From assembly GCA_964429675.1 (NCBI GenBank), contig CAYSDF010000040.1:1-7433 (forward strand): a stretch of 7,433 nucleotides of DNA, in the 5' to 3' direction. The DNA comes from GWA2-44-9 sp964429675. GTDB taxonomy: Bacteria > Patescibacteriota > Minisyncoccia > 2-02-FULL-40-12 > GWA2-44-9. Below the pieces are notes generated by a model, which was given only the letters and a program-made list of their open reading frames with translations, was not told the origin of the DNA and searched no databases. The translations under genes were made by a program, and so were the position numbers. Positions 6,235-7,433 of this stretch are shown piece after piece (position 1 is the stretch's first letter; each line of letters begins with the position of its first letter).

Positions 6235-7433
6235 CTACAAACTAGCTTCGATCTCAGCCGCTTTGTTTTGGACAGCGTTGGCATAAGAGTTGCATGGACT
6301 TGTTGAGCATGTTGAGCGGCCTGAATAATATGCCTTTGATGCGGCTCTTTCTGCGACGGTTGTTTTGGCATCAGCGCCAGCCCGGGATAGTTTAAGGGCC
6401 GCTGCAGTAAATGCATCTTCAATAGTCCATGGGTTAGCGATTGATCGGCCGACAAGCCTGGCTACGTCAGATGCATAGCCCATCCATGTGGAAGGTATGA
6501 ATTGAGCTGGGCCCATCGCTCCTCCCCAGCCGTACTGTCTCCCACCTACATATTGGGGGCAAGAAACCGCAGTTATATTTGGATCCAGACCTAGTTGAGA
6601 TGTAATATTCAAAAATGGTTTGATATCTCTGTCGGGCTTCATAATCTCTGTGTAGTGTTTTGAGGGAGGATCTTCAGCTCGGTTACACTTTCCTACATTT
6701 ATTCCAAGGCCTGATTCTACTTCAAGTTCGGCTATTAAATAAGCAGGTCTAATTCCCGTAGCAATAGCTGCTAGCTGGCCATACTTAACTGCTTCTTCGG
6801 CGGTGACACCGTTTTGCTCCAAGTATGTTATCTCATTTCTTATAGCCTCGATATCCCGCTGCGATTTCTTTACTAGTTGCTGAAATTTAGATTCTTGGCC
6901 CTTAGTTTCCTTGAGGATGGTATTTTTGGTCGTCTTATCTTTGCTTAAACTATTTTTCGTAACATTTTGCAGTTGTTTTGATCTCTCGAGTTCCGACTTC
7001 TTATCTTCTAAAGTTGCTTGCTTGTCTTCGAGGTCGGCCTTTAGAGCCTCGATACTGTTGATGGTTTCTTCCAGGTTAGCCTCGGTTACCTGGATGTTGT
7101 TTAAAGCATTGAAAAAATCAGAAAGCGTCCCTGTATCCAGAATAACTTCTGTGAGAGTTTTTTGGTCAGCTTCATATAGGATCTTTAGAAATTGGCCCAG
7201 GGCGTTTTTATGTTTTAAAATTTTATCCGAGGCGTCGCTTATTTGGCTTTCGGTACTGGTAATTTCAAGACCGGTCTTATTTATAGATATATCCAAGCTC
7301 TTTATTTCCAGATTGAGCTGGTTGATCTTGGCGTTTAAGCCGGCGATCTCATTTTGAAGAGTCTGAGATTTGCTGTGAGTTTTCTCGATCTGGGCCTGAT
7401 ATTCATCAATCTGTTTTTGTATCTCATCTATTT
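6235..7433 (-). CDS. Coiled-coil lytic transglycosylase, MltB-like (N-terminus off the right edge)
   Basis: 398 residues visible; the true start and presumably a signal peptide lie beyond the right edge (the TTG at 7296 is internal). Residues 1 to about 205 are coiled coil (IDEIQKQIDEYQAQIEKTHS onward). They include LGQFLKILYEADQKTL...LDTGTLSDFFNALNNI at 78-113, matching the pattern of CwlO/PcsB-type coiled coils, which in characterised bacteria dock onto FtsEX. Residues 216-398 match the SLT_2/MltB family: IAELEVESGLGINVG with the likely catalytic Glu at 239 (bases 6715-6717), GWGGAMGPAQFIPSTW at 302-316, an AAA helix and AYYSG. The domain would cleave the MurNAc-GlcNAc bond to 1,6-anhydro ends outside the membrane. 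Four cysteines in this domain suggest disulfides and export. Combination of PcsB-like coil with a transglycosylase rather than a CHAP or NlpC/P60 endopeptidase is notable. Transglycosylase call firm; FtsEX link inferred. Confidence 0.9.
   Translation of the reverse strand, partial: IDEIQKQIDEYQAQIEKTHSKSQTLQNEIAGLNAKINQLNLEIKSLDISINKTGLEITSTESQISDASDKILKHKNALGQFLKILYEADQKTLTEVILDTGTLSDFFNALNNIQVTEANLEETINSIEALKADLEDKQATLEDKKSELERSKQLQNVTKNSLSKDKTTKNTILKETKGQESKFQQLVKKSQRDIEAIRNEITYLEQNGVTAEEAVKYGQLAAIATGIRPAYLIAELEVESGLGINVGKCNRAEDPPSKHYTEIMKPDRDIKPFLNITSQLGLDPNITAVSCPQYVGGRQYGWGGAMGPAQFIPSTWMGYASDVARLVGRSIANPWTIEDAFTAAALKLSRAGADAKTTVAERAASKAYYSGRSTCSTSPCNSYANAVQNKAAEIEASL

Noticed and set aside
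6235..7296. Start of the transglycosylase at TTG 7296
   Set aside because: The coiled coil continues in frame to the window edge.
6911..7357. Plus-strand 148-codon frame with hydrophobic residues
   Set aside because: It is the antisense of the coiled-coil region; regular heptad codons on the minus strand create a long open frame opposite.
1..7433. CRISPR array, defence system, transposase or prophage genes
   Set aside because: No regularly spaced direct repeats and no matching protein families were seen on either strand.

Overview
The window looks like a chromosomal scaffold fragment from a small-genome bacterium of the Candidate Phyla Radiation (Patescibacteria; Parcubacteria- or Microgenomates-like). 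The grounds are moderately AT-rich DNA, tightly packed short operons, start codons with little or no Shine-Dalgarno sequence, several proteins resembling CPR-typical hypotheticals, and an in-frame repeat inside a housekeeping gene. TGA is used as a normal stop (end of the gene at 2717), so the TGA=Gly code of Gracilibacteria/Absconditabacteria is not indicated. The lineage call is an inference from style, not from a marker gene.

Layout. (1) 1-2717, plus strand: the 3' part of gpmI (cofactor-independent phosphoglycerate mutase; its start and catalytic serine lie off the left edge), overlapped by one base (TAATG) by a 456-aa protein with an HExxH zinc-metallopeptidase signature. (2) 2724-4347, minus strand: a 173-aa charged helical protein that looks internally duplicated, a 68-bp element folding as a long stem capped by two small hairpins, and mnmA (tRNA 2-thiouridylase), interrupted by a 100-N gap and carrying an in-frame inverted repeat. 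(3) 4445-4627, plus strand: a 60-aa ten-cysteine zinc-ribbon-like protein, divergent from mnmA, ending at a terminator that seems to work both ways. (4) 4688-7433, minus strand: two consecutive secreted-type cell-wall genes. The upstream one, cut by the right edge, joins a CwlO/PcsB-like coiled coil to an MltB-like lytic transglycosylase domain. The downstream one is an exported protein with an SLT-like C-terminal region.

Two 100-N scaffold gaps break genes. The second (5750-5849) is flanked by the same 55 bases flush to both edges. Removing one copy plus the Ns restores one uninterrupted 437-codon gene, so the gap is almost certainly an unmerged contig overlap. The first gap, in mnmA, cannot be 100 bp long: frame requires a length of 3n+2, and comparison with E. 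coli MnmA suggests about 230 bp.

Biology. The left part is central metabolism and tRNA modification. The right part is a peptidoglycan-cleaving pair probably used in division or envelope remodelling. I see no defence system, CRISPR array, transposase or RNA gene. The most unusual items are the structured element at 3282-3349, the repeat inside mnmA, the coil-transglycosylase fusion and its neighbour, the HExxH protein coupled to gpmI, and three genes whose promoters predict leaderless mRNAs.
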